The notes below the pieces were generated by a model that worked only from the letters and a program-made list of their open reading frames with translations, was not told the origin of the DNA and did not search any database. A program made the translations under genes and the position numbers. Below, one piece after another: positions 9,034 through 19,612 of a stretch of 64,000 nt of DNA (within the stretch, counting starts at the first letter, position 1; the number at the start of each line of letters is the position of its first letter). Source of the DNA: Eubacterium brachy ATCC 33089 (lineage in GTDB: Bacteria > Bacillota > Clostridia > Peptostreptococcales > Anaerovoracaceae); NCBI GenBank assembly GCA_000488855.1, contig KI535284.1:1-64000 (forward strand), in the 5' to 3' direction.

Positions 9034-10806
9034 ATGTCAAGAATATTGAAAAGAAGCCATATGTGTGGAGTTTTAAATGCTTCTGATATAGGTGAAAAGG
9101 TCGTTTTAAATGGATGGATTGCAAAAAGCAGAAGATTCAAAGATTTAGTTTTCTGTGATCTCAGGGATAAGACGGGAATAGTTCAGCTGGTTTTTGACAG
9201 CAGCAGAGAGGATGAAGAATTATTTGAAAAGGCTGAAAGTCTTCGGAGCGAATATGTAGTAGGTATAAGAGGAAGAGTCAAGGAAAGAGCTGCCATAAAC
9301 AAGGATATTCCCACAGGAGATGTGGAAGTTTTCGTGGATGAAATGGAAATTTACAGTACGGCAGAGACTCCTCCGATATATATTAAGGATGATGATAACG
9401 TTGAAGAAGCGTTGAGACTGAAATACAGATACTTGGATTTGAGAAAGAAGAAAATGCAGGACAATCTGACATTTAGACACAGATTGATAAAACTGACAAG
9501 GGACTTTTTTGATGAAAACGGTTTCACGGAAGTAGAAACCCCCATGTTGATTAAACCGACTCCGGAAGGTGCGAGAGACTATCTGGTTCCATCGAGAATT
9601 TCAAAAGGAAATTGCTATGCTTTGCCACAGTCACCTCAGATGTTCAAGCAACTTTTAATGGTAGCGGGAACGGATCGATATGTGCAAATAGTAAAATGTT
9701 TCAGAGATGAGGACTTGAGAGCGGATCGACAGCCTGAATTCACTCAGATAGATATGGAATTATCTTTTGTAGATCAGGAGGAAGTCATCAAAATAAACGA
9801 AATGTATTTAAAGAAAGTTTTCAAGGATATGCTCAATGTGGATCTAAAGTTGCCGTTTCCTCGAATGACATATGAAGAAGCCATGGAAAGATATGGCAGT
9901 GATAAACCTGATATAAGGTTCGGGTTTGAACTTAAATCAATTCAAGATAACGTTAAAGACACAGAGTTTAAAGTGTTCAGAGAAGTTATGGAGAACGGAG
10001 GAATCATCAGGGGAATATGCGTAGCTGATGGCGGTGCTTTTTATAATAGAAAGAAGATTGATAAGTTGATTGATTTATCCAAGGACTATGGTGCGAAAGG
10101 AGTAGTTTGGATTAAAATCCAGGAAGACGGAATAACATCATCGGTGAATAAATTCTTTTCACAAGATAAACTGAGAGAGATAGGTGAAATCTTTGACGCG
10201 AAAATAGGAGATCTGATTTTAATATGTGCGGACAGACATAAAGTCGTATATGACACGCTGGGATTTTTGAGAAAGCATACAGCAAGTGAAATGGGACTCC
10301 TAAATGATAGAGAGTATAAGCTTTTATGGATTGTGGATTTTCCATTGTTTGAAAGAGACGATGAGACAGGAGAGTTACATTCTATGCACCATCCATTTAC
10401 TTCACCAAAAGAAGAAGATAGAAACATGTTGTTGACAGAGCCTGAAAAAGTGAGAGCAAACGCATATGATATAGTCTTAAACGGAGTTGAAATAGGTGGA
10501 GGATCCATAAGAATACATGACAAGAGTTTACAGAGAGAGATGTTCAAAGCTATAGGCATATCAGATGAAGACATAGAACAGAAATTCGGATTTCTGATAG
10601 AGGCTTTTAGATACGGAGTTCCGCCGCATGGGGGATTAGCTTATGGTCTTGACAGGTTGGCGATGATTTTGCTCGGAGCTGATACGATTAAAGAAGTGAT
10701 AGCTTTTCCTAAAAATCAAAATGCTCAGTGTATGGTTTCAGAAGCCCCGGGATTTGTGGATACTGAGCAGTTACAGGAGTTGGGACTAAAAAAAATAGAT
10801 AGGTAA
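9034..10806 (+). CDS. aspS: Aspartate--tRNA ligase
   Basis: Class II synthetase charging tRNA-Asp, bacterial long type: N-terminal OB anticodon-binding domain (VVLNGWIAKSRRFKDLVFCDLRD), catalytic core (FRDEDLRADRQPEFTQIDMELSF) and a GAD insertion between motifs 2 and 3. Motif 3 reads HGGLAYGLDRLAMILLG. ATG 9034 gives MSRILKRSHMCGVLN with GAGG six bases upstream; the GTG at 9022 would overlap hisS and includes that SD, so it is less likely. Whether the enzyme is discriminating or also makes Asp-tRNA-Asn cannot be settled from this window. Confidence 0.96.
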   Translation: MSRILKRSHMCGVLNASDIGEKVVLNGWIAKSRRFKDLVFCDLRDKTGIVQLVFDSSREDEELFEKAESLRSEYVVGIRGRVKERAAINKDIPTGDVEVFVDEMEIYSTAETPPIYIKDDDNVEEALRLKYRYLDLRKKKMQDNLTFRHRLIKLTRDFFDENGFTEVETPMLIKPTPEGARDYLVPSRISKGNCYALPQSPQMFKQLLMVAGTDRYVQIVKCFRDEDLRADRQPEFTQIDMELSFVDQEEVIKINEMYLKKVFKDMLNVDLKLPFPRMTYEEAMERYGSDKPDIRFGFELKSIQDNVKDTEFKVFREVMENGGIIRGICVADGGAFYNRKKIDKLIDLSKDYGAKGVVWIKIQEDGITSSVNKFFSQDKLREIGEIFDAKIGDLILICADRHKVVYDTLGFLRKHTASEMGLLNDREYKLLWIVDFPLFERDDETGELHSMHHPFTSPKEEDRNMLLTEPEKVRANAYDIVLNGVEIGGGSIRIHDKSLQREMFKAIGISDEDIEQKFGFLIEAFRYGVPPHGGLAYGLDRLAMILLGADTIKEVIAFPKNQNAQCMVSEAPGFVDTEQLQELGLKKIDR

Positions 10807-10807
10807 T

Positions 10808-11437
10808 ATGAGTACGGAAAATGTTGTAGATAAAAAGAAAATAGCCGTCATGGGGGGAAGTTTTGATCCTTGCCACATAGGGCACATAAATTTAGCTGTA
10901 GATGCAAAAGAGCAGATGAATCTTGAAAAGGTGATATTTGTACCTACGAAAATTCAACCTTTTAAAATAGGAAATTATGTAGCGCCGGATGAAGACAGAG
11001 TAAACATGCTAAATATTGCCATATCAGGCATATCGGGACTTGAGGTTTCAAAGATTGAAATTTGTCGAGATGGAATATCTTATACGTATAAAACTTTGAG
11101 AGATTTGAAAAAAATTTTAGGAGACGGATATAAGGTGTATTTTCTTGCCGGAACGGATACGTTTTTACACATAGAGAAGTGGAATAAATCAGAGGAACTT
11201 TTGAGAGAAAACTGTTTTTTAGTAGGTTCACGAATAGGATACAGAGAAGAAAAACTGAAGAAAGTCATCGATAGGATTAGAAAAAGATACAGCAGCGAAA
11301 TACGTATCGTTCACAATAGAAAATTTCATATTTCTTCTACAAAAATTAGGGACAGAGTTTCCAGAAAGTTGGCATTAGCGGATTTGGTTGGAGAAAAAGT
11401 GGAAAGGTACATAAATGAGAAAGGCTTGTACAAATGA
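10808..11437 (+). CDS. nadD: Nicotinate-nucleotide adenylyltransferase
   Basis: Transfers AMP from ATP to nicotinate mononucleotide, giving deamido-NAD in NAD synthesis. The nucleotidyltransferase signature GGSFDPCHIGHINLA is near residue 16, FVPTKIQPFK and FLAGTDTFLHIEKW follow, and the C-terminal ISSTKIRDRV is the conserved ISST motif. It begins one base after the aspS stop and overlaps yqeK by 23 bases. The nadD-yqeK-rsfS order is a well-known Firmicutes cluster. Confidence 0.95.
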   Translation: MSTENVVDKKKIAVMGGSFDPCHIGHINLAVDAKEQMNLEKVIFVPTKIQPFKIGNYVAPDEDRVNMLNIAISGISGLEVSKIEICRDGISYTYKTLRDLKKILGDGYKVYFLAGTDTFLHIEKWNKSEELLRENCFLVGSRIGYREEKLKKVIDRIRKRYSSEIRIVHNRKFHISSTKIRDRVSRKLALADLVGEKVERYINEKGLYK

Positions 11438-12050
11438 TATTGATCAAATTGAGATTATTGAAAATATTCACTCTTTAGACGATGTTTATAAGTTCATCGA
11501 AACCTTTGTATCCGATGATAGAAGAAAGCATATTGAGGGTGTATCTCAAATTGCAGAGAAGCTGGCGAGAAGGTATGGAGCTGATGTAAAAAAAACTAAA
11601 ATAGCAGCCAGGGCACATGATATGGTCAAAGAAATAGGGACAGAAAATATGAACACTTTGATCAAAAAATTTAAGATAAATGACAGTTATCTGGGTAACG
11701 ACAATTTATCCCATGGAAAAGTAGCAGCTAAAATACTGGAGAAACAGGTCATGCTCAATAGAGAAATTGTAGATGCTGTATCGTTTCATACCACAGCCAG
11801 AGAAGGAATGTCCTTAATGGAAAAGATAGTTTTTTTAGCTGATGCCATTGAAGAGAATAGGACTTACGACGGCGTAGATGAAATTAGAGATTTGGCTTTC
11901 GAAAATATTGATGCAGCATGTTTAAAAGTTCTTGAAAATACGGTACAACATCTTGCCGATAAGGGAATAAAAAAAATAGATCGCGACAGCATTAAGGCAA
12001 TATGCTGGTTTAAAGAGATTTTGAATAAACGTAGAGGGGATAAAGCATGA
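11415..12050 (+). CDS. yqeK: HD-domain hydrolase YqeK (symmetrical Ap4A hydrolase type)
   Basis: HD-superfamily protein in the YqeK family, whose members cleave Ap4A and related dinucleotides symmetrically to ADP. Metal-ligand motifs are RRKHIEGV (first His), AARAHDMVKE (HD pair), LSHGKVAA and SFHTTAREGM, with a final ADAIEENRTYDGV. The usual LLHDI is replaced by RAHDM, but the HD dyad is kept. GGAAAGG lies 8 bases before the ATG. The first ~20 residues (to about SLDDVYKF) look like a short extension. The gene overlaps nadD and shares an ATGA with rsfS. Confidence 0.88.
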   Translation: MRKACTNDIDQIEIIENIHSLDDVYKFIETFVSDDRRKHIEGVSQIAEKLARRYGADVKKTKIAARAHDMVKEIGTENMNTLIKKFKINDSYLGNDNLSHGKVAAKILEKQVMLNREIVDAVSFHTTAREGMSLMEKIVFLADAIEENRTYDGVDEIRDLAFENIDAACLKVLENTVQHLADKGIKKIDRDSIKAICWFKEILNKRRGDKA

Positions 12051-12382
12051 ATATTAAAGAAACGGTTCTTTTTATTAAGGAAAAAATTGAGGAGAAAAAA
12101 GGTGAAGATGTAATTATCTTTGATATAGGTAAAAAGACGTCTATTGCTGATTACATGTTGATAGCTTCAGTATCAAATGAGAGATTGTTAGGAGCTGTAG
12201 CAGAATACATTGATGATGAATTAGCCGAATTGGGGATACATCACAAAAATATTGAGGGTAAAAAAGAATCCGGGTGGATCTTAATTGATTATAATGACAT
12301 TATTGTAAATTTACTTACCAGTGACATGAGAGATAAATACAGTATAGAAAAAATTTGGGTTGATTGTGATAGGCTGATGTGA
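12047..12382 (+). CDS. rsfS: Ribosomal silencing factor RsfS
   Basis: DUF143/RsfS protein that binds uL14 on the large subunit and blocks subunit joining in starved cells. The signature region is DYMLIASVSNERLLGAVAEY followed by EGKKESGWILIDYNDIIVNL, and the protein is 111 residues, typical of the family. The start overlaps the yqeK stop by four bases (ATGA), indicating translational coupling. Confidence 0.93.
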   Translation: MNIKETVLFIKEKIEEKKGEDVIIFDIGKKTSIADYMLIASVSNERLLGAVAEYIDDELAELGIHHKNIEGKKESGWILIDYNDIIVNLLTSDMRDKYSIEKIWVDCDRLM

Positions 12383-12397
12383 TAGGAGAATAATTGC

Positions 12398-14872
12398 ATG
12401 AAAGATATGTATAATTTCAAGGAAATAGAAAAAAAATGGCAAAAAAGATGGGACGAAGAAAACATTTATAAAGTTACAGAAGACAAAAGCAGAGAGAAAT
12501 ATTATGTTTTAGAAATGTTTCCATACCCTTCAGGAAAACTTCATATGGGACATGTGAGAAACTACTCCATCGGTGACGTAGTTGCGAGGTTTAAGACAAT
12601 GAAGGGATTTAACGTTCTTCATCCGATGGGTTATGATGCTTTTGGTTTACCTGCAGAAAATGCAGCAATAAAGAATAATGTAGAGCCTGCCAAGTGGACA
12701 TATGAAAATATGGCGGAGATGACTGAGCAACTGAAACAACTTGGATTATCATACGACTGGGATAGAGAAGTGGCTACATGCAAGCCTGATTACTACAAAT
12801 GGATGCAGTGGATTTTCATACAGTTCTATAAAAGAGGTTTGGCATATAAAAAGGAAAGCCCTGTAAACTGGTGCCCCAGTTGTGCTACGGTACTTGCCAA
12901 TGAGCAGATTGTAGATGGTGAATGTGAGAGATGTAAAACTGCCGTCACAAAAAAGAGCTTATCTCAGTGGTACTTTAAAATTACAGATTATGCAGACAGA
13001 CTTTTAGATGGACTTGATGATCTGGAAGGTTGGCCTAATAAAGTTAAGATAATGCAAAAAAACTGGATTGGAAGATCATATGGTGCAGAGGTTGTATTTA
13101 AAATTGATGGGTTTGACTGCAATCTTGAAGTATTCACAACCAGACCTGATACGTTGTTTGGTGTAACCTATATGGTGCTTGCTCCGGAACATCCATATGT
13201 TTTGGATTTAGTAGGTGGAAGTGATAGGGAAAGAGAAGTAAAAGCATACATAGAAGAAGTTAAAAAGAAGAATGAAATAGAAAGAAGTAGCACAACCGGT
13301 GAAAAAACGGGAGTATTTTTGGGAAGATATGCTATCAATCCTGTAAATGAAAAGAAAATCCCTATTTTCATTTCGGATTATGTTCTGATGAATTACGGTA
13401 CCGGAGCGATTATGGCAGTTCCGGCTCATGATGAGAGAGATTTTGCTTTTGCAAAAAAATTTAATTTAGAGATTTTACCCGTAATTTCACCTGATGGAAA
13501 GAAAATTTCAGGGAGCGATTTAAAAGAAGCGATTATTGAAGATGGTATTATGTTGAATTCGGGCAAATATGACGGAAGAAAAAACAGAGAAGTATCAGAT
13601 GAAATCGTCGCAGAACTTCAGAAGCGTGATATAGGAGAGAAGAAAGTAAATTACAGATTGCGTGATTGGTTGATTTCCAGACAAAGATATTGGGGAACAC
13701 CGATTCCCATGATATATTGCGATAATTGTGGATGGATTCCGGAAGAAGAATCAAAGTTACCCGTGTTGTTGCCGACAGATGTCGAGTTTACAGGAAAGGG
13801 AGAATCTCCAATCGCAACAAGTAAGACTTTTAAAGATGTTTCATGTCCAAAGTGTGGTAAAAAAGCTGAAAGAGAAGTGGATACTATGGATACTTTTCTC
13901 GATTCATCATGGTACTACTTGAGATATTGCGATGCGAGAAATACGGAAAGGATATTTGATAAGGAAAAAGTTGATTATTGGATGAATGTGGACCAATATA
14001 TAGGGGGAGTAGAACACGCTATTCTTCACCTGATGTATGCCAGATTTTTTCAAATGGCGTTGACGGACCTAGGATATACCAAAAGTCAGGAGCCATTTAA
14101 AAACTTGTTAACTCAGGGAATGGTCGTAAAAGATGGAAAGAAGATGAGCAAATCCATAGGTAATATTGTTGCACCAAGCGAAATCATTGAAAGCTATGGA
14201 GCAGATACAGCTCGGTTGTTCATATTGTTTGCTGCACCGCCTGAAAGAGAATTAGATTGGTCGGATGAAGGCGTTGAAGGGTCTTATAGATTTATAAATA
14301 GAGTATATAAGCTGGTTTATGAGAATATAGCTAGATATCCTGATGTATTGCCCGTTGATTTTACAAATGATAACAAAGCGGATAAAGAGCTTTTATTCGT
14401 GTTGAATTCAACTGTAAAGAAGGTGGGAATAGACATAGGAGAAAGATTTAATTTTAATACAGGGATTTCAGCGATAATGGAACTTGTAAATTTTATGTAT
14501 AAATATAAAGAAGGTAAAGATTTTAATCCCGAATTGTTTAAACAAGCTATACATAAGTTAGTTTTGATATTGGCTCCATTTACACCTCACGTTTGTGAAG
14601 AGATGTGGAGTGGACTAGGCAATGAGACTTCAGTACATTTGGAAGCGTGGCCAATTGTAGATGAAAAAGTCCTAGTTAGAGATGTAGTTGAAATAGTAGT
14701 TCAAATCAACGGAAAAGTTAAATTTAAAGTTGACGTTGAGAACGGGCTATCAAAGGAAGAGTTGGAGAAAAGTTTATTTGAGAAGGAAGAAGTAAAAAAT
14801 TTAATACAAGGCAAGGATGTTATTAAAGTTATCGCAGTTCCAAATAAACTTTTAAACATCGTAGTGAAATAA
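12398..14872 (+). CDS. leuS: Leucine--tRNA ligase
   Basis: Class I synthetase charging tRNA-Leu. HIGH-type motif [14 protein letters not shown] near residue 45, a zinc-knuckle segment [10 protein letters not shown]...CERC near 165, the CP1 editing domain ([20 protein letters not shown]), KMSKS near residue 580 and a C-terminal anticodon-binding and tRNA-contacting domain. 824 residues is normal for the bacterial enzyme. AGGAG is 9 bases before ATG 12398. No T-box upstream. Confidence 0.97.
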   Translation: MKDMYNFKEIEKKWQKRWDEENIYKVTEDKSREKYYVLEMFPYPSGKLHMGHVRNYSIGDVVARFKTMKGFNVLHPMGYDAFGLPAENAAIKNNVEPAKWTYENMAEMTEQLKQLGLSYDWDREVATCKPDYYKWMQWIFIQFYKRGLAYKKESPVNWCPSCATVLANEQIVDGECERCKTAVTKKSLSQWYFKITDYADRLLDGLDDLEGWPNKVKIMQKNWIGRSYGAEVVFKIDGFDCNLEVFTTRPDTLFGVTYMVLAPEHPYVLDLVGGSDREREVKAYIEEVKKKNEIERSSTTGEKTGVFLGRYAINPVNEKKIPIFISDYVLMNYGTGAIMAVPAHDERDFAFAKKFNLEILPVISPDGKKISGSDLKEAIIEDGIMLNSGKYDGRKNREVSDEIVAELQKRDIGEKKVNYRLRDWLISRQRYWGTPIPMIYCDNCGWIPEEESKLPVLLPTDVEFTGKGESPIATSKTFKDVSCPKCGKKAEREVDTMDTFLDSSWYYLRYCDARNTERIFDKEKVDYWMNVDQYIGGVEHAILHLMYARFFQMALTDLGYTKSQEPFKNLLTQGMVVKDGKKMSKSIGNIVAPSEIIESYGADTARLFILFAAPPERELDWSDEGVEGSYRFINRVYKLVYENIARYPDVLPVDFTNDNKADKELLFVLNSTVKKVGIDIGERFNFNTGISAIMELVNFMYKYKEGKDFNPELFKQAIHKLVLILAPFTPHVCEEMWSGLGNETSVHLEAWPIVDEKVLVRDVVEIVVQINGKVKFKVDVENGLSKEELEKSLFEKEEVKNLIQGKDVIKVIAVPNKLLNIVVK

Positions 14873-14914
14873 AACTTACGGTTCTTTCTTTGAAGAAATT
14901 GGAGAGGACGATTG

Positions 14915-16627
14915 ATGGAAAAAGAAAAAAATTATTTTAAAAAGAAGAAATTTAACGGAAGTGGGGGACACCATAAGTTAAAGGTAATCCCGTTAGGAGG
15001 ATTAAATGAAATAGGGAAGAACATTACAGCATTTGAATATGGAAATGATATAATCGTAGTCGATTGCGGATTATCTTTTCCGGATGACAGCATGTTTGGA
15101 ATAGATTTGGTGATACCGGATTTTTCGTATTTGATTCAAAATGCCAAAAAAATTAAAGGTATCGTAATAACACACGGTCATGAGGACCACATAGGAGCCT
15201 TGCCATATTTATTAAGACACATAAATGTTCCTGTATACGGCACAAGATTGCCGATAGGCCTGATTAAAAATAAGTTGGACGAACATGGAATAAAAGGAAA
15301 CCTTAAAAATATAAATGCCGGAGACACCATAAAGTTGGGCGTGTTTAAGGTAGAAACAATAAGGACTACCCACTCTATAGCAGATTCCATTTGTCTGTCG
15401 ATAGGAACTCCGATAGGAGTAGTTTTTCACACAGGAGATTTTAAGATTGATTACACTCCAATCGATGGAGATCCGATAGACTTGACAAAACTGGCTGAAA
15501 TTGGGACAAAAGGTGTATTACTCATGATGTCTGATAGTACAAATGCCATAAGACCCGGATTTACGGAGTCGGAAAAGAAAGTAGGAGCCGCACTGGGCGA
15601 TATATTCCAGACAGCACAGAACAGAATTATAGTATCGACATTTTCTTCAAATGTTCACAGAATTCAGAAAATTGTCGATAATGCCGTAAAATGCGGCAGA
15701 AAAATCGCATTTTCAGGAAGAAGTATGGTAAATGTAGTGACTCTTGCAATTGAACTGGGATATCTTAAAATACCTAAGAACACAATGGTAGATATAACGA
15801 GGACCAGAGGCATACCTGACAATCAACTGGTGATCATTACTACGGGCAGTCAGGGTGAACCTATGTCAGCATTGACCAGGATGGCAAATTCGGAACATAA
15901 ATCCATAGATATCAAAAGAGGTGACATGGTGATTTTAAGTTCAACTCCTGTGCCGGGAAATGAAAAAATGGTTGCGACTGTCATAAATAAGCTGATCGAA
16001 AAAGGCGCTAATGTAATATATTCGGATATTGCAGATACTCATGTATCAGGACATGCGTGTAGAGAAGAACTGAAGTTGATACACTCATTGATTAAGCCTA
16101 AATTTTATATGCCGGTACACGGAGAGTTCATGCACTTGGAAGCAGCTGCAGCTATTGCAGAAGATATGGGTATGAGCAGAGACAGGATATTCATTATGAA
16201 AAATGGAGACTGTCTTGAGTTGACAAAAAATTCAGCTAAAATAATTCCTGAAACGGCACAATCAGAACTCGTAATGGTAGACGGCTTAGGTATAGGAGAT
16301 GTCGGAAACATAGTATTGCGCGATAGAAAAATGTTATCAGAATCGGGACTTTTAATAGTTTTGACAGCGTTAGATAAGAAGTCTAATAAAATAGTTTCCG
16401 GTCCGGATATAATTTCCAGAGGATTCGTGTATGTCAGAGATAATGAAAATTTAATCTCGGATACTGCTAACGAAGCCAGAAGAGTAATAGAAAATTACGT
16501 TAAGAAAAATAAAAATGATTTTGATATGAATGCGTTGAAGTTATCAATTAGACATGAGATGAAAAAATACATATATCAGAAGACGAAGAGAAATCCTCTC
16601 ATATTACCGATTTTTATGGGAGTATAA
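14915..16627 (+). CDS. rnjA: Ribonuclease J
   Basis: MBL/beta-CASP ribonuclease with 5'-3' exonuclease and endonuclease activity, central to mRNA decay and rRNA maturation in Firmicutes. Catalytic motifs: VITHGHEDHIGALPY, HTGDFKID, MSDSTNA, the beta-CASP region with SGRSMVN and ITTGSQGEPMSAL, then HVSGHA and MPVHGEFMHL. The C-terminal ~100 residues form the dimer-completing domain. An N-terminal Lys-rich stretch precedes HHKLKVIPLGG. ATG 14915 has GGAGAGG 7 bases upstream and is preferred over TTG 14912. Only one copy is in the window, so J1 versus J2 is not decided. Confidence 0.94.
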   Translation: MEKEKNYFKKKKFNGSGGHHKLKVIPLGGLNEIGKNITAFEYGNDIIVVDCGLSFPDDSMFGIDLVIPDFSYLIQNAKKIKGIVITHGHEDHIGALPYLLRHINVPVYGTRLPIGLIKNKLDEHGIKGNLKNINAGDTIKLGVFKVETIRTTHSIADSICLSIGTPIGVVFHTGDFKIDYTPIDGDPIDLTKLAEIGTKGVLLMMSDSTNAIRPGFTESEKKVGAALGDIFQTAQNRIIVSTFSSNVHRIQKIVDNAVKCGRKIAFSGRSMVNVVTLAIELGYLKIPKNTMVDITRTRGIPDNQLVIITTGSQGEPMSALTRMANSEHKSIDIKRGDMVILSSTPVPGNEKMVATVINKLIEKGANVIYSDIADTHVSGHACREELKLIHSLIKPKFYMPVHGEFMHLEAAAAIAEDMGMSRDRIFIMKNGDCLELTKNSAKIIPETAQSELVMVDGLGIGDVGNIVLRDRKMLSESGLLIVLTALDKKSNKIVSGPDIISRGFVYVRDNENLISDTANEARRVIENYVKKNKNDFDMNALKLSIRHEMKKYIYQKTKRNPLILPIFMGV

Positions 16628-16645
16628 AACTAAGGAGGTTTGTTG

Positions 16646-16975
16646 ATGAACGTTTACGAAGAAGCACATAATTTAAGTAGAGCGATAAAGGAATCAGAAG
16701 AATATAAACACTACAAAGCAGCGGCAGATAAGTTGAAAGAAAAGCCTGAGTTGGATAAGATGATAAAGGATTTCATGGAAAAACAGATAAAGATTCAAAC
16801 TAAGCAGATGTTGGGTGAAGCTGTTGAAGAAAGTCAGCTGAGCGAAATCCAAAGACTATCGGCAATAGTTATGCAAGATCCTTTAGCAGCGGAATACATG
16901 CAGTGTCAAATGAGATTTTCAATTATGGCACAGGATGTGTATACGATTCTAGGTGAAACTTTGAATTTGAAATAG
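16646..16975 (+). CDS. YlbF/YmcA family regulator protein
   Basis: A small all-helical protein (109 residues from ATG 16646) of the YlbF/YmcA group, with the typical N-terminus NVYEEAHNLSRAIKESEEY and a central MIKDFMEKQIKIQ helix. In Bacillus the relatives YlbF, YmcA and YaaT act together with RNase Y in mRNA processing and in Spo0A-linked development. Its position directly after RNase J is consistent with a role near RNA decay, though that link is an inference. SD AAGGAGG is strong. Confidence 0.82.
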   Translation: MNVYEEAHNLSRAIKESEEYKHYKAAADKLKEKPELDKMIKDFMEKQIKIQTKQMLGEAVEESQLSEIQRLSAIVMQDPLAAEYMQCQMRFSIMAQDVYTILGETLNLK

Positions 16976-16984
16976 TTGCTCAAG

Positions 16985-17013
16985 TTGAAAAACGCCATGA
17001 ATTTTGATATAAT
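16985..17013 (+). promoter_or_regulatory. Sigma-A-type promoter for efp
   Basis: TTGAAA at 16985-16990, a 17-base spacer and a perfect TATAAT at 17008-17013, about 35 bases before the efp start. Gives efp its own promoter behind the ylbF-like gene. Confidence 0.7.
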
Positions 17014-17049
17014 CAAAGAAATTTAAAAAAATAGAAATGGAGAGATATG

Positions 17050-17610
17050 ATGATAAGTGCAGGAGATTTTAGAAAAGGAGTTACCTTTCAGTTAAACGGA
17101 GAACCTCATGTTGTGTTGGATTTTCAACATGTAAAGCCGGGTAAGGGTGCAGCATTTGTTAGAACAAAATACAGAAATATCCTTACGGGAGCAACTAGAG
17201 AGGAAGCGTTCAATCCGAGTGATAAATTCCCAAAGGCACATATTGAAACAAAACACATGCAGTACTTATATAACGATGGAGAGCTTTTCTATTTTATGGA
17301 TAATGAAACTTTTGAACAGATTCCAGTATCAAAAGAGCAGTGTGAAGATGCAATGAAGTTTTTGAGAGAGAACGATGAAGCAACTTTAAAATTCTATCAA
17401 GGGGCACCGTTCATAGTAGAGGCACCGAATTTTGTGGATTTAAAAGTTGTTGAAACGGAGCCGGGAGTAAAAGGTGACACAGCGACAAATGTTACAAAAG
17501 CAGCTACAGTGGAAACAGGTGCTGTAGTACAGGTTCCTATTTTCATCGATGAGGGTGAAATAATTCAGATCGATACGAGAACCGGAGAATATTTGGGAAG
17601 ATCTAAGTAG
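17050..17610 (+). CDS. efp: Elongation factor P
   Basis: Translation factor that relieves ribosome stalling at polyproline stretches. Three beta-barrel domains: KOW-like N-terminal ([19 protein letters not shown], with the loop [15 protein letters not shown] carrying the lysine near residue 32 that is modified in many species), OB domain, and C-terminal domain ending [15 protein letters not shown]. 186 residues is standard. Start is set to ATG 17050 (GGAGAG five bases upstream) rather than ATG 17047. The modification enzymes EpmA/YmfI are not seen in this window. Confidence 0.95.
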   Translation: MISAGDFRKGVTFQLNGEPHVVLDFQHVKPGKGAAFVRTKYRNILTGATREEAFNPSDKFPKAHIETKHMQYLYNDGELFYFMDNETFEQIPVSKEQCEDAMKFLRENDEATLKFYQGAPFIVEAPNFVDLKVVETEPGVKGDTATNVTKAATVETGAVVQVPIFIDEGEIIQIDTRTGEYLGRSK

Positions 17611-17624
17611 ATAATGTAGTAATG

Positions 17625-17650
17625 ATGGGATGCAGTAAAATGCATCCCAT
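17625..17650 (+). terminator. Stem-loop after efp
   Basis: Perfect 10-bp stem ATGGGATGCA (17625-17634)/TGCATCCCAT (17641-17650) with a 6-base loop, 15 bases after the efp stop. The U tract is short (TTT from the arm end), so efficiency may be partial. Confidence 0.6.
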
Positions 17651-17709
17651 TTAGCGGTAATGTCGAATTAAGTCGACGCATTGGAATGAAGAAGGTGTAG
17701 ATGTAAGAA

Positions 17710-18762
17710 ATGGTTATGAAAAATAGATTTTTTAAGATAGTGGTGTGTCTGATAATCCTGATAGTAGCGTTTATTGGAGTAGATGTTTTCATGTCAAGAG
17801 CGGTGGATAGGAACAACGGAAAAGGAATTTTAATCAATATTCCTGCGGGAAGTTCGACTTCTGCAATTGCAAACACTTTATATAAGAAAGGAACTATAAG
17901 AAGCAAGTTTTTCTTTAGGTTAAATTCAAAAGTGCTGGGTTATAGCGGGAAATATCATGCAGGAAGTTATTTGGTGAAAAAATCTATGTCGATGAAAGAG
18001 CAGATGGATTTAATCAAAAGCGGTAAAATAGCCGGAAAAGTTTTTACTGTTGCAGATGGAAACAATATGTTTAAAACTTTGAATGCTATGGAAAAAGCTA
18101 AAGTAATCAATAAAACGGACTTTTACAATGAGATTGAAAATGGAAAGTTTAATTATGAATTTATAAAAGAGCTTCCAAAAGGCAAGAATAGACTGGAAGG
18201 TTTTTTATATCCGGACACCTATAATGCACCTGCTGATGCAACACCGCACCAGGTTATCGATATGATGTTAAAGAACTTTGATAGAGTATTTAAAAAGGAA
18301 TATTATGAAAAGATAAAAGAACGAAAAAAATCTCTTATGGAAATAATTACAATAGCTTCCATAGTTGAAAGAGAAGCTAAGACAAAAGAAGATAAAAAGA
18401 AGGTTGCCAGTGTCATTTACAACAGATTGAAAGCGGGAATGCCATTGCAAATGGACTCAATTCTGGCATATATAACAGGAGAAGAAAAAATCAAAGCCTC
18501 ATTAAAAGATACACAGGTGGATTCCAAGTATAATCCTTATAAAAATAAAGGGTTACCGCCCGGACCCATTTGTTCACCGGGAAAAGACTCCATTGAAGCT
18601 GCGATAAATCCGGACGAGACCGAGTACTTATACTTTGTCGCAAGTGATAAACTGGATGGAACCAATGTATTTTCCAAGACATATGAGGAATTTTTGAAGG
18701 ATAAAGCCAAGTTTGACAAGGCTTATGCAGAATACAGAAAAAAGAATCCCGATAAAAAATAA
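17710..18762 (+). CDS. mltG: Endolytic transglycosylase MltG (YceG-like)
   Basis: Membrane-anchored lytic transglycosylase that cuts nascent peptidoglycan strands and sets glycan length. One N-terminal membrane helix (FKIVVCLIILIVAFIGVDVF, near residues 8-27), a LysM-like region (GILINIPAGSSTSAIANTLY), and the catalytic domain with ITIASIVEREAKT, where the first Glu after VAL/IV is the conserved catalytic residue, and YNRLKAGMPLQMDSILAY. 350 residues fits the family. It begins the gene order mltG-trmR-U32, as in Bacillus (yrrL-yrrM-yrrN/O). Confidence 0.92.
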   Translation: MVMKNRFFKIVVCLIILIVAFIGVDVFMSRAVDRNNGKGILINIPAGSSTSAIANTLYKKGTIRSKFFFRLNSKVLGYSGKYHAGSYLVKKSMSMKEQMDLIKSGKIAGKVFTVADGNNMFKTLNAMEKAKVINKTDFYNEIENGKFNYEFIKELPKGKNRLEGFLYPDTYNAPADATPHQVIDMMLKNFDRVFKKEYYEKIKERKKSLMEIITIASIVEREAKTKEDKKKVASVIYNRLKAGMPLQMDSILAYITGEEKIKASLKDTQVDSKYNPYKNKGLPPGPICSPGKDSIEAAINPDETEYLYFVASDKLDGTNVFSKTYEEFLKDKAKFDKAYAEYRKKNPDKK

Positions 18763-18844
18763 ATTTTCATTTGCACGTAAAATGTTAATCATTTGAAATT
18801 GCAATGGATTATTTCAACAGCAGGATATATCTCATATTGGAGAA

Positions 18845-19612
18845 ATGGACGATTCGGTTATGATGGAAAAAAGTGCGTACAGTTTGCGAAATATAACTAA
18901 TGATAAAATTATAAATTTTATCGATAAAAAATTTAAGCCACAAGATGATCAACTTTGGGAGCTGCGATTGGAAGCCGAGAGCAAATATATCCCCATCATA
19001 CAGAGAGATGTTGAAAATTTTTTGATATCATTGATCAGGATATCGGCACCCAGAAAAATATTGGAATTAGGAACAGCTATTGGCTATAGCAGTATGGTAA
19101 TGGCGAAGGTGTTAAGAGAAATTCATATGGAAAATGAAATTTTAACACAAGGAAAAAAAGTATCTGAAGGAGAGGGCTTTAAAATTCAAACAATTGAAAG
19201 ACACCCGCAGATGCTGGAGTTGGCTGATGAAAACATCGAAAAATTAGGATATGAAGAGGAGATTGAAATACTCTGTGGAGATTGCCTGGAAATTATGAAA
19301 AAATTGAACGGCTTATCGGAAAGCGGTAACAATGAAAGCGGATATGATTTCATATTCATAGACGCAGGAAAAAGTCATTATCTTAAATTTTGGCAAGAAG
19401 CTGTTAAGATTGTGAAAAAGGGTGGAATAATTGTATGCGATAACGTATTCATGCGCGGAATGACAGTGGATTCATCTTATGATATACACAGGAAGCACAA
19501 GACGAGCATAAGGAATATGAGAGAATTTTTAGATTACATAATAGAGCTTGAAAATGTCCATACGAGCATTTTGTCCATAGGTGACGGAGTTTCGTTGAGC
19601 TACATTATGTAG
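18845..19612 (+). CDS. trmR: tRNA 5-hydroxyuridine methyltransferase TrmR-like O-methyltransferase
   Basis: Class I SAM O-methyltransferase of the COMT-like group. The SAM site is ILELGTAIGYSSMVMA, followed by an acidic GDCLEIM, DFIFIDAGKSHY and IIVCDNVFMRG (metal and substrate side). In Bacillus, the homolog after mltG (yrrM, TrmR) methylates 5-hydroxyuridine at tRNA position 34 to mo5U, and the hydroxylation depends on U32-family proteins encoded next to it; the same order here supports that role. The product has an insert around residues 100-115 (ILTQGKKVSEGEGF). Starts ATG 18845, 18860 and 18863 are all possible: GGAG is only 2 bases from the first. Confidence 0.82.
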   Translation: MDDSVMMEKSAYSLRNITNDKIINFIDKKFKPQDDQLWELRLEAESKYIPIIQRDVENFLISLIRISAPRKILELGTAIGYSSMVMAKVLREIHMENEILTQGKKVSEGEGFKIQTIERHPQMLELADENIEKLGYEEEIEILCGDCLEIMKKLNGLSESGNNESGYDFIFIDAGKSHYLKFWQEAVKIVKKGGIIVCDNVFMRGMTVDSSYDIHRKHKTSIRNMREFLDYIIELENVHTSILSIGDGVSLSYIM